Part shown: positions 15,882 through 25,800 of the stretch, in pieces
Numbering within the stretch: the stretch's first letter is position 1
Layout: the number at the start of each line of letters is the position of its first letter
Origin: Bacteroidales bacterium UBA6851
Lineage (GTDB): Bacteria; Bacteroidota; Bacteroidia; Bacteroidales; UBA932
NCBI GenBank assembly: GCA_002451795.1
Contig: DKDJ01000011.1
Location: forward strand, 247,498-311,497
DNA: 64,000 nucleotides
Direction: 5' to 3'
Program-made: the position numbers and the translations under genes
Notes under the pieces: model-generated
What the model saw: the letters and a program-made list of their open reading frames with translations, nothing else
Databases searched by the model: none
What the model was told of the DNA's origin: nothing

Positions 15882-18224
15882 ATGCGCGGTAAATTATTTA
15901 TAATGACCGTCCTTTCGGCTATGGTCTTTAGTGCCTGTGCCGGGAAGGACGGTTTTTCGGATAGGTTGTGGTATGACAAGCCTGCCGTTCAGTGGTTGGA
16001 AGCTTTACCGGTAGGTAATTCTAACCTTGGTGCAATGGTGTATGGTGGCGTTACGGAGGAAGAAATCCAACTTAATGAAGAAACCTTCTGGAGTGGCGGC
16101 CCTCATAATAACAACAGCCCTCGTTCTCTTGAGCGCCTTGGGGAGGTTAGGAATCTCATTTTCGAAGGACATGAGGATGAAGCTAAGGCTATCATTGACA
16201 AGGACTTTATAGTCGGCCCTCATGGAATGAGGTTTCTACCGATGTGTAGCCTCAAGATGACGTTCGATATTCCTGAGGAGTATTCGGATTACGAGCGGTC
16301 TCTTGACTTGTCTGATGCAGTGGCTGAAGTGTCTTTTAAGTCGGGAGGTGTGGCGTACTCTCGCAAGGTCATTGCATCCCTTCCTGACAAGATTCTTGCG
16401 GTGATGCTTCACTCTGACAAGAAAGGCGCTCTTGATTTTACCATCCGGTATGATAGTCCACTGGCATTTACATCTTCCTCTGAAGGCAATTGCTTGCAGG
16501 CTATAGTGGATGGTGTTGAACAGGAAGGAATTCCGGCTTCGTTGAAAGCACTCTGCCGTACTATTGTGGAGACAGATGGCGAGGTCAATGCGGTGGACGG
16601 AGCAATTGTAGTCAAGGGTGCAACTTCCGCAGTTCTGCGTACTGCGGCCGCGACAAACTTCGTTAATTATCACGATGTGTCAGGAAATGCAGATGCTAAA
16701 GTCTCGGAGTTGCTTTCCTCTACGAATGGTCAGTCGTTTAAAAGTCTGCTCTCCCGCCATAAGTCTGCTTATCACGAGCAATATGATAGAGTTTCCCTTA
16801 AGCTTGAGCCTGGTGAAACGTCTCTACTGCCCACAGATAAGCGCCTTGAAGCTTTCAAGGGGAGTGATGATATGGCTATGGTGGCGCTTATGTACAATTA
16901 CGGGCGTTACCTGCTTATCAGTTCGTCCCAGCCGGGAGGCCAGCCAGCCAATCTTCAGGGTGTATGGAACAAGGAGGTAATGGCGCCTTGGGATAGTAAA
17001 TATACTATCAATATTAATGCGGAGATGAACTATTGGCCGGCAGAAGTGGCTGGATTATATGAGTCTGAGGAGCCGCTTTTCTCTATGATTGGAGACTTGA
17101 GCCAGACAGGGTCCGTGACAGCGCGTCAGATGTATGGATGTCGTGGCTGGGTGGCTCATCACAATACAGATATATGGAGGATAGCAGGCCCCGTGGACGG
17201 TTCCGACTGGGGAATGTATCCCAATGGCGGTGCCTGGCTGACTACTCATATATGGGAGCATTATCTCTATACTTTGGACAAGGATTTCCTCATAAAATGG
17301 TATCCTGTGCTCAAGGGGTCTTCTCGGTTCTGCTTAGATTATCTCCAGCCTTATCAGGGGTATCTTGTAATGGTTCCATCTGTCAGCCCGGAGCATGGGC
17401 CGATGGGAAAGAGTAACCCGCTCACTGCGGGGTGTACTATGGACAACCAGATAGTGCACGATGTGTTTACCAGTGTGATTAAAGCTTCCGAAATCCTCGG
17501 AATAGATGAGCAGTATCGTGATAGTCTCGCGACTGCCCTGGCCAAACTTCCTCCTATGAAGGTCGGGCAATATGGGCAGCTTCAAGAGTGGATGCAGGAT
17601 GCAGATGACCCTAATGACAAGCATCGTCATGTTTCGCATCTCTATGGCCTTTATCCGTCCAGCCAGATCAATGCATTTGATACACCCGAGCTCTTCAACG
17701 CGTCCAAGGTTACCCTTGAGCAGAGAGGCGACATGGCTACTGGTTGGAGCCTTGGATGGAAGATTAATCTGTGGGCGAGGCTTCTTGATGGCGATCATGC
17801 ATTCAAGATACTTTCTGATATGCTTACTCTTCTTCCTGCCGACGCCCCGATGTGGGGGCCTGGCAGGAGCGATGGACGTACTTATCCTAATCTTTTCGAT
17901 GCGCATCCGCCTTTCCAGATTGACGGAAACTTTGGAGCTGCAGCTGGTATCGCAGAGATGCTGCTTCAGAGTCAGGATGGGGTGATATTCGTGCTTCCGG
18001 CACTCCCGCAGGCTTGGAAAAATGGTGAGTTCAACGGATTTAATGCGAGGGGTGGCTGCTCAGTGGATTGCAAATGGCAGGATGGCGAGGTCGTGTCTCT
18101 GAAGATTAACGGACCATCTTGCAAGGTACGTTCATTTAAACCTCTCAAGGGATTTGGCCTGAGTGGAGAACGCACAGTGAAGTGTGCCGATGGTAGAGAT
18201 GTATTCGAATACGACCATATTTAG
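15882..18224 (+). CDS. GH95 alpha-L-fucosidase / alpha-L-galactosidase, lipoprotein
   Basis: The 780-residue protein matches GH95 from end to end: N-terminal beta-domain starting LWYDKPAVQWLEALPVGNSNLGAMVYGG, the (alpha/alpha)6 barrel with NINAEMNYWPAEVAGL (the Asn pair of the active site), QLQEWMQDADDPNDKHRHVSHLYGLYPSSQ (general-acid Glu), and DGNFGAAAGIAEMLLQS (Asp). The signal peptide ends in a lipobox, VFSACAGKDG, so it is probably anchored facing the periplasm or cell surface. GH95 enzymes remove alpha-1,2-linked L-fucose or L-galactose from glycans including xyloglucan and complex xylan. It is translated right after the double esterase. Confidence 0.93.
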   Translation: MRGKLFIMTVLSAMVFSACAGKDGFSDRLWYDKPAVQWLEALPVGNSNLGAMVYGGVTEEEIQLNEETFWSGGPHNNNSPRSLERLGEVRNLIFEGHEDEAKAIIDKDFIVGPHGMRFLPMCSLKMTFDIPEEYSDYERSLDLSDAVAEVSFKSGGVAYSRKVIASLPDKILAVMLHSDKKGALDFTIRYDSPLAFTSSSEGNCLQAIVDGVEQEGIPASLKALCRTIVETDGEVNAVDGAIVVKGATSAVLRTAAATNFVNYHDVSGNADAKVSELLSSTNGQSFKSLLSRHKSAYHEQYDRVSLKLEPGETSLLPTDKRLEAFKGSDDMAMVALMYNYGRYLLISSSQPGGQPANLQGVWNKEVMAPWDSKYTININAEMNYWPAEVAGLYESEEPLFSMIGDLSQTGSVTARQMYGCRGWVAHHNTDIWRIAGPVDGSDWGMYPNGGAWLTTHIWEHYLYTLDKDFLIKWYPVLKGSSRFCLDYLQPYQGYLVMVPSVSPEHGPMGKSNPLTAGCTMDNQIVHDVFTSVIKASEILGIDEQYRDSLATALAKLPPMKVGQYGQLQEWMQDADDPNDKHRHVSHLYGLYPSSQINAFDTPELFNASKVTLEQRGDMATGWSLGWKINLWARLLDGDHAFKILSDMLTLLPADAPMWGPGRSDGRTYPNLFDAHPPFQIDGNFGAAAGIAEMLLQSQDGVIFVLPALPQAWKNGEFNGFNARGGCSVDCKWQDGEVVSLKINGPSCKVRSFKPLKGFGLSGERTVKCADGRDVFEYDHI

Positions 18225-18267
18225 TTTTGGGTAAGTTTATGATAAAATCGAAATTTGTATACTTAAT

Positions 18268-18298
18268 TTTGATTAATTAAAAATAATGGCTATATTTG
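18268..18298 (+). promoter_or_regulatory. Promoter of the reverse rubrerythrin gene
   Basis: TTTG (18268-18271) and TATATTTG (18291-18298) are perfect -33 and -7 elements with a 19-base spacer. Confidence 0.75.
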
Positions 18299-18338
18299 CA
18301 TTGTAATTGGAATTATTCAAAATTAAAATTTTAAAGAT

Positions 18339-18887
18339 ATGCATAAAAAATTCAGATGTTTGGTTTGCGGTTACGTTTACGAAGGTGAGAACCCTCCAGC
18401 AGAGTGCCCGCAGTGTCATGCTAAGTCAGACAAGTTTGTCGAGGTTAAGGACGATGTGCTCAATTGGGCTTGTGAGCACCGTCTTGGAGACGGTAAGGTG
18501 GATGATCCTGAGATTATGCAGGGACTTCACGATCACTTCAATGGTGAGTGCACCGAGGTGGGAATGTATCTTGCTATGAGCCGTCAGGCAGAGCGTGAAG
18601 GTTATCCTGAAATTGCAGAGGCCTTTAAGCGCTATGCGTTTGAAGAGGCTGAGCATGCTGCCAAGTTTGCCGAACTCCTCGGGGAGGTGGTCTGGGATAC
18701 TAAAACCAACGTTAAGAAGCGTGCTGAGGCAGAGTGTGGTGCTTGCGAGGGAAAACTTGCGATTGCCACCCGTGCTAAGAAGCTTGGATATGATGCTATT
18801 CATGACACTGTTCATGAAATGGCAAAGGATGAGGCCCGTCACGGTGCTGGATTCCAGGGACTTTATAAGAGATTCTTCGAGAAATAG
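18339..18887 (+). CDS. Reverse rubrerythrin (NADH peroxidase-type)
   Basis: The 182-residue protein carries its rubredoxin domain at the N-terminus (CLVCGYVYEGENPPAECPQCHAK, residues 7-30) and the ferritin-like di-iron four-helix domain after it, the reverse of classical rubrerythrin. The di-iron ligand motifs are seen in GECTEVGMYLAMSRQ, EEAEHAAKFAELLG, and MAKDEARHGAGF. These proteins reduce hydrogen peroxide in the cytoplasm of anaerobes. It is a single-gene unit with its own strong promoter and terminator. Confidence 0.93.
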   Translation: MHKKFRCLVCGYVYEGENPPAECPQCHAKSDKFVEVKDDVLNWACEHRLGDGKVDDPEIMQGLHDHFNGECTEVGMYLAMSRQAEREGYPEIAEAFKRYAFEEAEHAAKFAELLGEVVWDTKTNVKKRAEAECGACEGKLAIATRAKKLGYDAIHDTVHEMAKDEARHGAGFQGLYKRFFEK

Positions 18888-18908
18888 TCTCTGTTACATA
18901 GCGAAATG

Positions 18909-18941
18909 AATAGAGGACGATTCAACGAATCGTCCTCTATT
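18909..18941. terminator. Terminator hairpin, probably bidirectional
   Basis: A perfect stem of about 15 bp (AATAGAGGACGATTC with its complement) has a three-base loop and is followed by TTTTG on the plus strand. It lies between the rubrerythrin gene and the convergent beta-barrel gene. Confidence 0.8.
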
Positions 18942-18957
18942 TTGTATTTAGATGCTT

Positions 18958-19563
18958 TTAGAATAGCAGTTGCAGGCCGACTTGAAGAGTGTTGACCTTG
19001 GATGTTATGTCCTCGTTTCTTACAGTATCAAGCATTCCTATTGTGTACCCTGCACTGAACCTTAGAGATTTTACAATGTCTACCCCTAGTCCAAATCCGA
19101 GTCCTGCATTGAAATGCTTCTCTCCTCCATCGCTTGAAAGGTTGTTGATGCTGCGTGGTTCTGAACCGATAGTAGTTGAACTTGAGGAGATTAGACCTAT
19201 CGTGAATTGTGGGCCAGCGTAGGCGAAGAAGCCTATGGACTCACCAAGGTCAATGCTGTATCTGACATTGATAGGGATAGAAATCTCATGCTTGTAGTAG
19301 TTGCCTTCCAAAGCCATCCCGGGAACGGCATTCCGACCTGTGACATATCCGTAATATATTCCCGGTGCGATATGTATCCCATATCCAACATAATAGCCAG
19401 CGTCAAGACCTGCGTAAAACCCATTGAGCGTGTATGTATTTGAGTTGCTTCCGACATTGACAGTGTTGACATGGTTAAGGTATCCTGCACCCACACTGAA
19501 CTGTGCTTTTGCGCCAATTACTGCTGAAAACAAGACAAAGACTGAAATAATAAACTTTTTCAT
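18958..19563 (-). CDS. Outer-membrane beta-barrel protein (porin-like)
   Basis: The 201-residue product has a signal peptide (MKKFIISVFVLFSAVIGAKAQ) and a regular series of amphipathic strands ending in LQVGLQLLF with terminal Phe, the pattern of small outer-membrane barrels of the OMP_b-brl type. Phrases such as EISIPINVRYSIDLGESIGFFAYAGPQFTIG are characteristic. ATG 19563 is the start because it opens the signal peptide; the frame extends further upstream without meaning. Function is unknown. It is monocistronic and convergent with the rubrerythrin gene. Confidence 0.8.
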   Translation of the reverse strand: MKKFIISVFVLFSAVIGAKAQFSVGAGYLNHVNTVNVGSNSNTYTLNGFYAGLDAGYYVGYGIHIAPGIYYGYVTGRNAVPGMALEGNYYKHEISIPINVRYSIDLGESIGFFAYAGPQFTIGLISSSSTTIGSEPRSINNLSSDGGEKHFNAGLGFGLGVDIVKSLRFSAGYTIGMLDTVRNEDITSKVNTLQVGLQLLF

Positions 19564-19619
19564 GCTTAAACAAATAAAATACCGCGAACCATTTCGGCTC
19601 GTGTTGTGGTTTTGTAATG

Positions 19620-19650
19620 CAAATATAAGCATTTACTTTCGTTTGTCAAT
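19620..19650 (-). promoter_or_regulatory. Promoter of the beta-barrel protein gene
   Basis: On the minus strand ATTG (19650-19647) is followed after 19 bases by a perfect TATATTTG (19627-19620), about 57 bases before the ATG. Confidence 0.65.
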
Positions 19651-19689
19651 ATGGCAGTAGTGTATCGAATATCATAGATAGGAGCGAAA

Positions 19690-19721
19690 TTTGTCAGAAT
19701 AACTTGAAATTGTTACTTTTG
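19690..19721 (+). promoter_or_regulatory. Promoter of mgsA
   Basis: TTTG (19690-19693) and TACTTTTG (19714-19721) are 20 bases apart. A second perfect box, TAGTTTTG, follows at 19726-19733, so either could be used. Confidence 0.55.
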
Positions 19722-19750
19722 ACGTTAGTTTTGTTTGAATATTTAAGGTT

Positions 19751-20212
19751 ATGGTAAAGAACATTGCGTTAGTGGCTCATGACTCAAGGAAGGCTGAGCT
19801 GTTAAGTTGGGTGAAATTCAATGCCGGAGTGCTAAAAGATTGCCGGCTGTTCTGTACAGGCACTACGGGACGACTCGTCAAGGACACCTTGTCCAAAGTA
19901 CTCGAGCCATCTGAACTTCCTGAGATTGAGTGCCTTTTGAGCGGACCTTTGGGCGGAGATTTTGAAATAGGTGCCATGATTGCAGAGGGCAAGATTGATA
20001 TGCTTGTGTTCTTCTGTGACAACCTTATTATGCAGGGACACCAAAACGATGTCATGGGTCTTGTCCGACTTGCATCACTTTATAATATCCCTTTTGCAAC
20101 CAATAGAAGTACGGCGGATTTTATCATCACATCCCCTCTATTCTCAGATGCGGAGTACAACCGGATCATTCCAGCCTGCATAGAGTCGTACAAGAATAGA
20201 AAACTCAAATAG
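19751..20212 (+). CDS. mgsA: Methylglyoxal synthase
   Basis: The 153-residue enzyme converts dihydroxyacetone phosphate to methylglyoxal and phosphate, a bypass of glycolysis when phosphate is short. All known catalytic positions are visible: His-Asp in VAHDSRK, Asp in SGPLGGD, Asp in FFCDN, and His/Asp in GHQNDV. The usual FFWDPL is changed to FFCDNL. It precedes a DUF389 membrane protein by seven bases. High sugar flux from the neighbouring polysaccharide locus would be a sensible context, which is inference. Confidence 0.95.
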   Translation: MVKNIALVAHDSRKAELLSWVKFNAGVLKDCRLFCTGTTGRLVKDTLSKVLEPSELPEIECLLSGPLGGDFEIGAMIAEGKIDMLVFFCDNLIMQGHQNDVMGLVRLASLYNIPFATNRSTADFIITSPLFSDAEYNRIIPACIESYKNRKLK

Positions 20213-20219
20213 ATGTCTG

Positions 20220-21569
20220 ATGTCGAATTTCTGGAATTCGCTTAAGTCTGAGATCAAGACTATTGTCAACATCTCGGAGCACATAGATACTGAAGCCGCC
20301 TCCCGCAGTATTAGGAGCAATGTGTCATTCCGAGGTCCTAACGTGTGGATTCTTGCTTTTTCCATAATCATCGCTTCTGTTGGTCTTAATGTCAATTCGA
20401 CTGCTGTGATTATTGGAGCCATGCTTATTTCCCCACTTATGGGTCCAATTATAGGCATCGGCCTTGGTCTTGGTGTGAACGACACTAAGCTTATCAAGGT
20501 AGGGCTTAAGAATCTTCTGATAATGGTGGGCATTAGCCTTATGGCGTCGTTCCTCTATTTTCTAATGACTCCGCTCAAGCTTGCCAACCCTACGGAACTC
20601 CTTTCGCGAACCAATCCTACTATATATGACGTTATAATAGCCCTATTCGGTGGCGCCGCTGGTCTTCTGGAAATTTCCCGAAAGGAAAAGGGGACTGTGC
20701 TATCTGGAGTCGCCATTGCTACGGCTCTTATGCCTCCTTTATGTACTGCTGGCTATGGTCTTGCAAGTGGGCATCTGAATTATTTTCTAGGCGCATTGAT
20801 GCTGTTCATCATTAATGGAGTATTCATCATTATTGCGACTTATTCGATGTCCAAGATTCTTGGTTTCCCTGAATATGAGTTCCAGGATGCCAAACAGGCC
20901 AGACGTACGAGGTCGCTTGTTACTCTTGTGTTTGTACTTGTTACTATACCAAGCATCTTGTCTGCCATAACTATGATAAAGAGTAATAAGTTCGCGCAGA
21001 ATGCCGAATCTTTCGTGTCAGACAATAGGATGCTTGATAGTGGGTATATATATGATTATGAGGTAGATAGTCACAAGGGTGGAAAACTGTCACTTTATAT
21101 TGCAGGTGCCACGTTGGACGAGAACACCAAGTCTAAACTCAGAGCGTCTGCCAAGGAGCATGGGCTTGATCCAGACAAGGTGGACTTCTATTCGCACCAA
21201 ATCTCCCCTGGTGAGGACGGCGCTGCTGACAGACTCGTCAAGGATATATACGAGCGCACCGATTCGGAGATTGGCAAGCGTGACGCGCAGATTAAACTCC
21301 TTGAGAGTGAACTTGCAAAATACAAACAGAAAGACATCCCATATACTCAAATCTCACGGGAGATAGTGAGCCAATATCCACAAGTGAAGGAACTATATCT
21401 CACACGTGGGGCCGATGTTGTCACGGATAGCCTTTATGCGAAAGACTGTATCCTCGTGGTGGCAAGGACTGAACGTGTGTTAGATGATGAGGCCAAGAGT
21501 AAGATGACCGACTATCTGAAAGTTCGCCTTAATGATACATCAGTAGTGGTAATCAACGCTTTACGTTGA
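20220..21569 (+). CDS. DUF389-family membrane protein
   Basis: This 449-residue protein contains the DUF389 core: VWILAFSIIIASVGLNVNSTAVIIGAMLISPLMGPI, followed by four or five more TM helices (residues about 40-260) with GVAIATALMPPLCTAGYGL. The C-terminal 190 residues are soluble and include a short coiled coil near RDAQIKLLESELAKYKQK. The family's function is not established; a transport or channel role is usually proposed. ATG 20220 is the first in-frame start and lies seven bases after mgsA, so the two genes are probably one operon. Confidence 0.88.
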   Translation: MSNFWNSLKSEIKTIVNISEHIDTEAASRSIRSNVSFRGPNVWILAFSIIIASVGLNVNSTAVIIGAMLISPLMGPIIGIGLGLGVNDTKLIKVGLKNLLIMVGISLMASFLYFLMTPLKLANPTELLSRTNPTIYDVIIALFGGAAGLLEISRKEKGTVLSGVAIATALMPPLCTAGYGLASGHLNYFLGALMLFIINGVFIIIATYSMSKILGFPEYEFQDAKQARRTRSLVTLVFVLVTIPSILSAITMIKSNKFAQNAESFVSDNRMLDSGYIYDYEVDSHKGGKLSLYIAGATLDENTKSKLRASAKEHGLDPDKVDFYSHQISPGEDGAADRLVKDIYERTDSEIGKRDAQIKLLESELAKYKQKDIPYTQISREIVSQYPQVKELYLTRGADVVTDSLYAKDCILVVARTERVLDDEAKSKMTDYLKVRLNDTSVVVINALR

Positions 21570-21577
21570 TTACCACT
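21545..21577. terminator. Hairpin over the DUF389 stop codon
   Basis: A perfect 14-bp inverted repeat (AGTGGTAATCAACG and its complement, loop CTTTA) covers the last codons and stop of the DUF389 gene. It lies between convergent genes, but no T-run follows on either strand. Confidence 0.55.
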
Positions 21578-21581
21578 CGTG

Positions 21582-22730
21582 CTAGTCAGCAAGACATTTA
21601 TCAAGGTCCCAGCAGATGGCGTCCTGGTCCATGTGCTGGCCGATGAATACGATTTTAATCATTCTATCTCCGTATTCCTTGTCCCAGTCACGTGCGAGAT
21701 TAGGGTCTTTAAGCATCATCTCTGCAAGCTCGTCCTTTGGCATGGTAGCATACCATAAGCCGGCATCTTTTATGCTCTTTTGAATGCCTGCTTGCTCGAA
21801 CAGATAGCATTTGTCTATCTCGTCGGAGAAGTAACACAACCCTTTGGCACGAATGACGGATTTGTCCCACTTTTTCGCTACATAGTTGTCAAACCTGTTG
21901 ATGTCGAATGGCCTGCGTCTATAATAGACAAAGGTGCTGACATCGTATTCTTCTGCTTCTCCTTCTTCGTCATCGTCGTGATGGTGATGCTCGCCTTCTA
22001 TTTCGTCAATCCATGCCGCTGATGTGGCTACCTGATCGAAGTCAAACATCTTGGTGTCCAATATGGATGATAGGTCAATGTCGCAGAAGTCGCACTCGAT
22101 GATTCTGGCTTTTGGCTGAAGTGCATGGATGATACTTTTTATACGTCCAAGTTCTTCTGCGTTTACCTCAGACGCTTTGTTGAGAAGGATTATGTTGCAG
22201 AATTCGATTTGCTCGATGATTAACTTTTCAAGATCGTCTTCATCAAACTTCCCAAGAGGCAGGGTGTCACCGCAGCTGAACTCGCTCTGCATTCTTAGAG
22301 CATCCACGACCGTCACAATACAGTCAAGCCGAACACTCTGTCCGTCCTTGCCGAATTTGTCCGACAATGCTGGAAGGGAGCATATCGTCTGGGCAATCGG
22401 AGCTGGCTCGCATATTCCGCTTGCTTCTATTACTATGTAGTCGAATCTTCCGGTAGAACTGATTTCCTCGATTTGCTCCACCAGATCCATCTTGAGCGTA
22501 CAACAGATGCATCCGTTCTGAAGGGCGACGAGGCTGTCGTCCTTTTTACCTACAACTCCTCCTTTCTCGATTAAGGAGGCATCAATATTGACTTCTCCGA
22601 GGTCGTTTACTATAACCGCGAATTTGATTCCTTTTCTATTAGACAGTATTCTGTTGACCAAAGTGGTCTTTCCGCTGCCGAGATATCCGGTGAGCAGTAG
22701 CACCGGAAGTGCTTCATTGCCATGTAACAT
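21582..22730 (-). CDS. CobW/COG0523 GTP-dependent metallochaperone
   Basis: The 382-residue G3E-family GTPase has Walker A in LLTGYLGSGKTTLVNRIL, the metal-binding CxCC motif in NGCICCTLKMD, and the C-terminal CobW domain (YYRRRPFDINRFDNY...GLCYFSDE). A loop near residue 245 is rich in His and acidic residues (EGEHHHHDDDEEGE), a likely zinc store or sensor. Such proteins deliver zinc or another metal to client enzymes when it is scarce. No Zur box could be identified by eye. The start at 22730 places the P-loop near residue 15, as usual. Confidence 0.88.
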   Translation of the reverse strand: MLHGNEALPVLLLTGYLGSGKTTLVNRILSNRKGIKFAVIVNDLGEVNIDASLIEKGGVVGKKDDSLVALQNGCICCTLKMDLVEQIEEISSTGRFDYIVIEASGICEPAPIAQTICSLPALSDKFGKDGQSVRLDCIVTVVDALRMQSEFSCGDTLPLGKFDEDDLEKLIIEQIEFCNIILLNKASEVNAEELGRIKSIIHALQPKARIIECDFCDIDLSSILDTKMFDFDQVATSAAWIDEIEGEHHHHDDDEEGEAEEYDVSTFVYYRRRPFDINRFDNYVAKKWDKSVIRAKGLCYFSDEIDKCYLFEQAGIQKSIKDAGLWYATMPKDELAEMMLKDPNLARDWDKEYGDRMIKIVFIGQHMDQDAICWDLDKCLAD

Positions 22731-22758
22731 GTTACATCAATATTTTTGTTTTGCGTTG

Positions 22759-22766
22759 CAAATATA
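22759..22766 (-). promoter_or_regulatory. Promoter -7 box of the CobW gene
   Basis: TATATTTG on the minus strand, 28 bases before the ATG at 22730. It is divergent from the hybrid regulator promoter 24 bases away. Confidence 0.6.
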
Positions 22767-22789
22767 GTTAAAGTTCTTCCGAAATTTAG

Positions 22790-22797
22790 TATTTTTG
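22790..22797 (+). promoter_or_regulatory. Promoter -7 box of the hybrid regulator gene
   Basis: TATTTTTG is a perfect TAnnTTTG match 17 bases before the ATG at 22815. Confidence 0.55.
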
Positions 22798-22814
22798 TGA
22801 ACTACATTATCAAT

Positions 22815-25800
22815 ATGCGAAAAATACTAGTTTCTCTCTTGTTACTTGTAACAAGTATCTGTGTAGCGCAGAATGTGACAGTTTTCACTACTGAAGATGG
22901 GCTTTCAAGTACTCTCGTACGCTCTGTTTTTGAAGATAGTGCTGGAATGATATGGGTGTCTACAGAGTCTGGTCTCAGTAGATACGATGGTACCAGATTT
23001 GTGCGGTATAGTCATGATCCGTCAAATCCACATTCCATTGCTAATAACTATGTAAATTCAGTTTTTGAAGATGCCCAGGGACGGTTATTCGTTTGTACCC
23101 ATGTTGGCGTGCAGATGTATGATCCGTATACTGATTCATTTTCCGAACTTGCCAGGATTCTGCCCGAGAACAAACCATCTGGTCAGATATGTGCCGTAAT
23201 GCAGCGGGCCAACGGGGAACTTTGGGTTGCGGGTAATTACATCTGCCGCATGGAGGTGAATGGAGATAAGCTGACCCTTAGTCTTATTCCGGAACTGTCA
23301 GAAATTGATTTTGTGGACTATGTCGCTGTGGATAGCGATGACGATTTCTGGGCGGTTAAATACAAGAAGGGGGTCTACAGATATCGTCATGACGGAACTC
23401 TGCAGTCGTATCTGACTGACGGTGAGGCTGTAGTTGATATCCTTTCTGAGCCGGACGGCGGAATATACCTGGCGGCAATGGGGTCTGGGCTGCTCCGATA
23501 TGAAAAGGAATCGGACTCTTTTGTGAAAGTTGGGGAAGGAATTGTTTCTGCCAATACTCTTGAGCACCTCAATAGCAAGGTGCTTATAGTCGGTGATTAT
23601 GGGCGAGGAATCAAGTTTTATGATGCTGTCTCCAGGCAGACGACGCGGCTTTCTTCTCTTGACGATATATTTGACCTTAGTTCTCTGCGCATCAATTCCA
23701 TTCATCGCGATGCATCTGGGAATCTGTGGATTGGAGCATATCGTAAAGGCCTTGTGTTTATTCCATTCAAGAAAAATAATTTCCATTATGTGGGGCATCT
23801 CTCTTCTATGGAAAATATCATAGGCGACAGGCCAGTCATGAATGTTTATAGGGGACAGTCCGGAAAGTTGTGGGTCTCGACTGACGGTGACGGTCTTTAT
23901 GCAGTAAATACTGATAAGGGGACGTCCTTTCACTATGGGACCTCTATTCCGAATACGATTTCATCCATTTATGAAGACTCTCGCGGCGCTCTATGGATGA
24001 GTTCCTTTGCTGGCAACATCACCATTATGGATACTTATTCTGGAAGATGCCGCAATATAGATCTAGAGAAAGAGCTTGGTATCAGCATTAATTCAGTGTC
24101 AGCAATGGCAGAAAGCAGTGACGGCACAATCTGGATTACCACGATGGGTGCCGGACTTGTAACATATAATCCAAGAAAGGACTTCTTCTCTGTTTTCCCT
24201 TTCAATTCCCGGATTCCTCAGTTCCTTACTGGCATTTTATATACTTCGGATGGCTCCATATATCTCGGAAGCTATGATGGTGCTTATTGCTTTTCAGACA
24301 ACGGGGATTTTCAACTTGATACCATTTCATCTGACAATATTATAAATTCTGTGGTCGAAATAAAGGAGGGAGAGGTAGCTTTCGGCTGTGAGAATGGGCT
24401 GATGGTGTGGTCGAAGTCTTCTGGAACGAGGACTTTCTCCGCAGCCACTGGCCTGCTTGATAATACCGTTTATTCCGTGCTTCCTGACGATGATGGCAAT
24501 GTGTGGATTTCTACTCAGTCAGGGATTTCCAAACTAGATGGAGACTTCTCTTTGGTTGCCCCGTTCGGTAAGGAGGATGGGATTCGTATGGGGGAGTCAT
24601 ATCGCAATGTTGCGTGGAAAGAAGCTGACGGTACTCTATGGTTTGGCGGTCTTGATGGGCTGACATGGTTCAAGCCCGCCGAAATAATCAATTCGCCACG
24701 AATCTGGAATGTGCGGATAACTGGAATGTATGTCGGCAATGAGCCAGTGCATGGAGGAATGACTTCTGGCAGGTACACTATTATTGACAAACCGATATAT
24801 GAGGCTGATCGTGCGCAGCTCTCATATAGGGACGATGCTTTCACGCTGCTTCTTTCTACCGTTGAGCATGGTGCCCCGTCAAGACTTCAGTACGAATATT
24901 GCATTGATGGTAGCAGCTGGATTACATTGCCGCGTGGTTCCAAGCGTCTATCGTTCAGTGGTCTTTCAAGTGGAAAGCATGAGCTGAGTTTCCGGACGGT
25001 TGATAACGGTCTTTGCTCTTCTGCCAAGAGTTTCACTGTATTTGTGCATCCGTCTTTTTGGGCTAGTACCGTCGCGAAGATTATATACGTAATTCTGGCA
25101 GTATTGCTTGTGACTTTCTTCACCCTATGGAAGAGAAAGCACAATCTCGCAAAGCAGCAGATTAGCGAGTATCAACACCAGGAGCAGATAAATGAGTCCA
25201 AGCTGGAGTTCTTCTCCAATATCTCTCATGAGCTCAAGAACCCTCTTTCTCTTATGATTGGTCCGCTGAAGCAGTTAATGGCCATAGATAACGATCCGGT
25301 AAGGCAACGGTATTATAAGACCATGTATGGCAATAGTGAGAGAATACTCCTTCTTATGAATCAGCTCCTGGATATCAGAAAGATTGACAAGGGTGGTATG
25401 AAACTCAAGTTCCGCCGCACGGATATTGTTCCGTATGTCCAGAGAATCATTGACAGTTATTCTGAACAGTTCGGTGTAAAGCATATTAGTTTGAAGTATA
25501 TCCATAAGGATATCGACTCCTTATATATATATATAGATCAAACCAACTTTGACAAGGTGCTCTATAACCTCCTTTCGAATGCGTATAAATTTACGCCTGA
25601 AAACGGAGAGGTGCGGCTGGAGATTGAGAAAGTGGGTGATAATACCAGAATTACTGTATCCGATAATGGAATAGGCATCGCTCCGGATGAACTTGAGAAG
25701 GTGTTTGGCAGGTTCTATCAAGTGAGTGGAGCGCAGAGACTGTATAAAGGTGGTGCCGGAGTAGGACTTAATCTGACCAGGTCCATTGTGGAACTGCACC

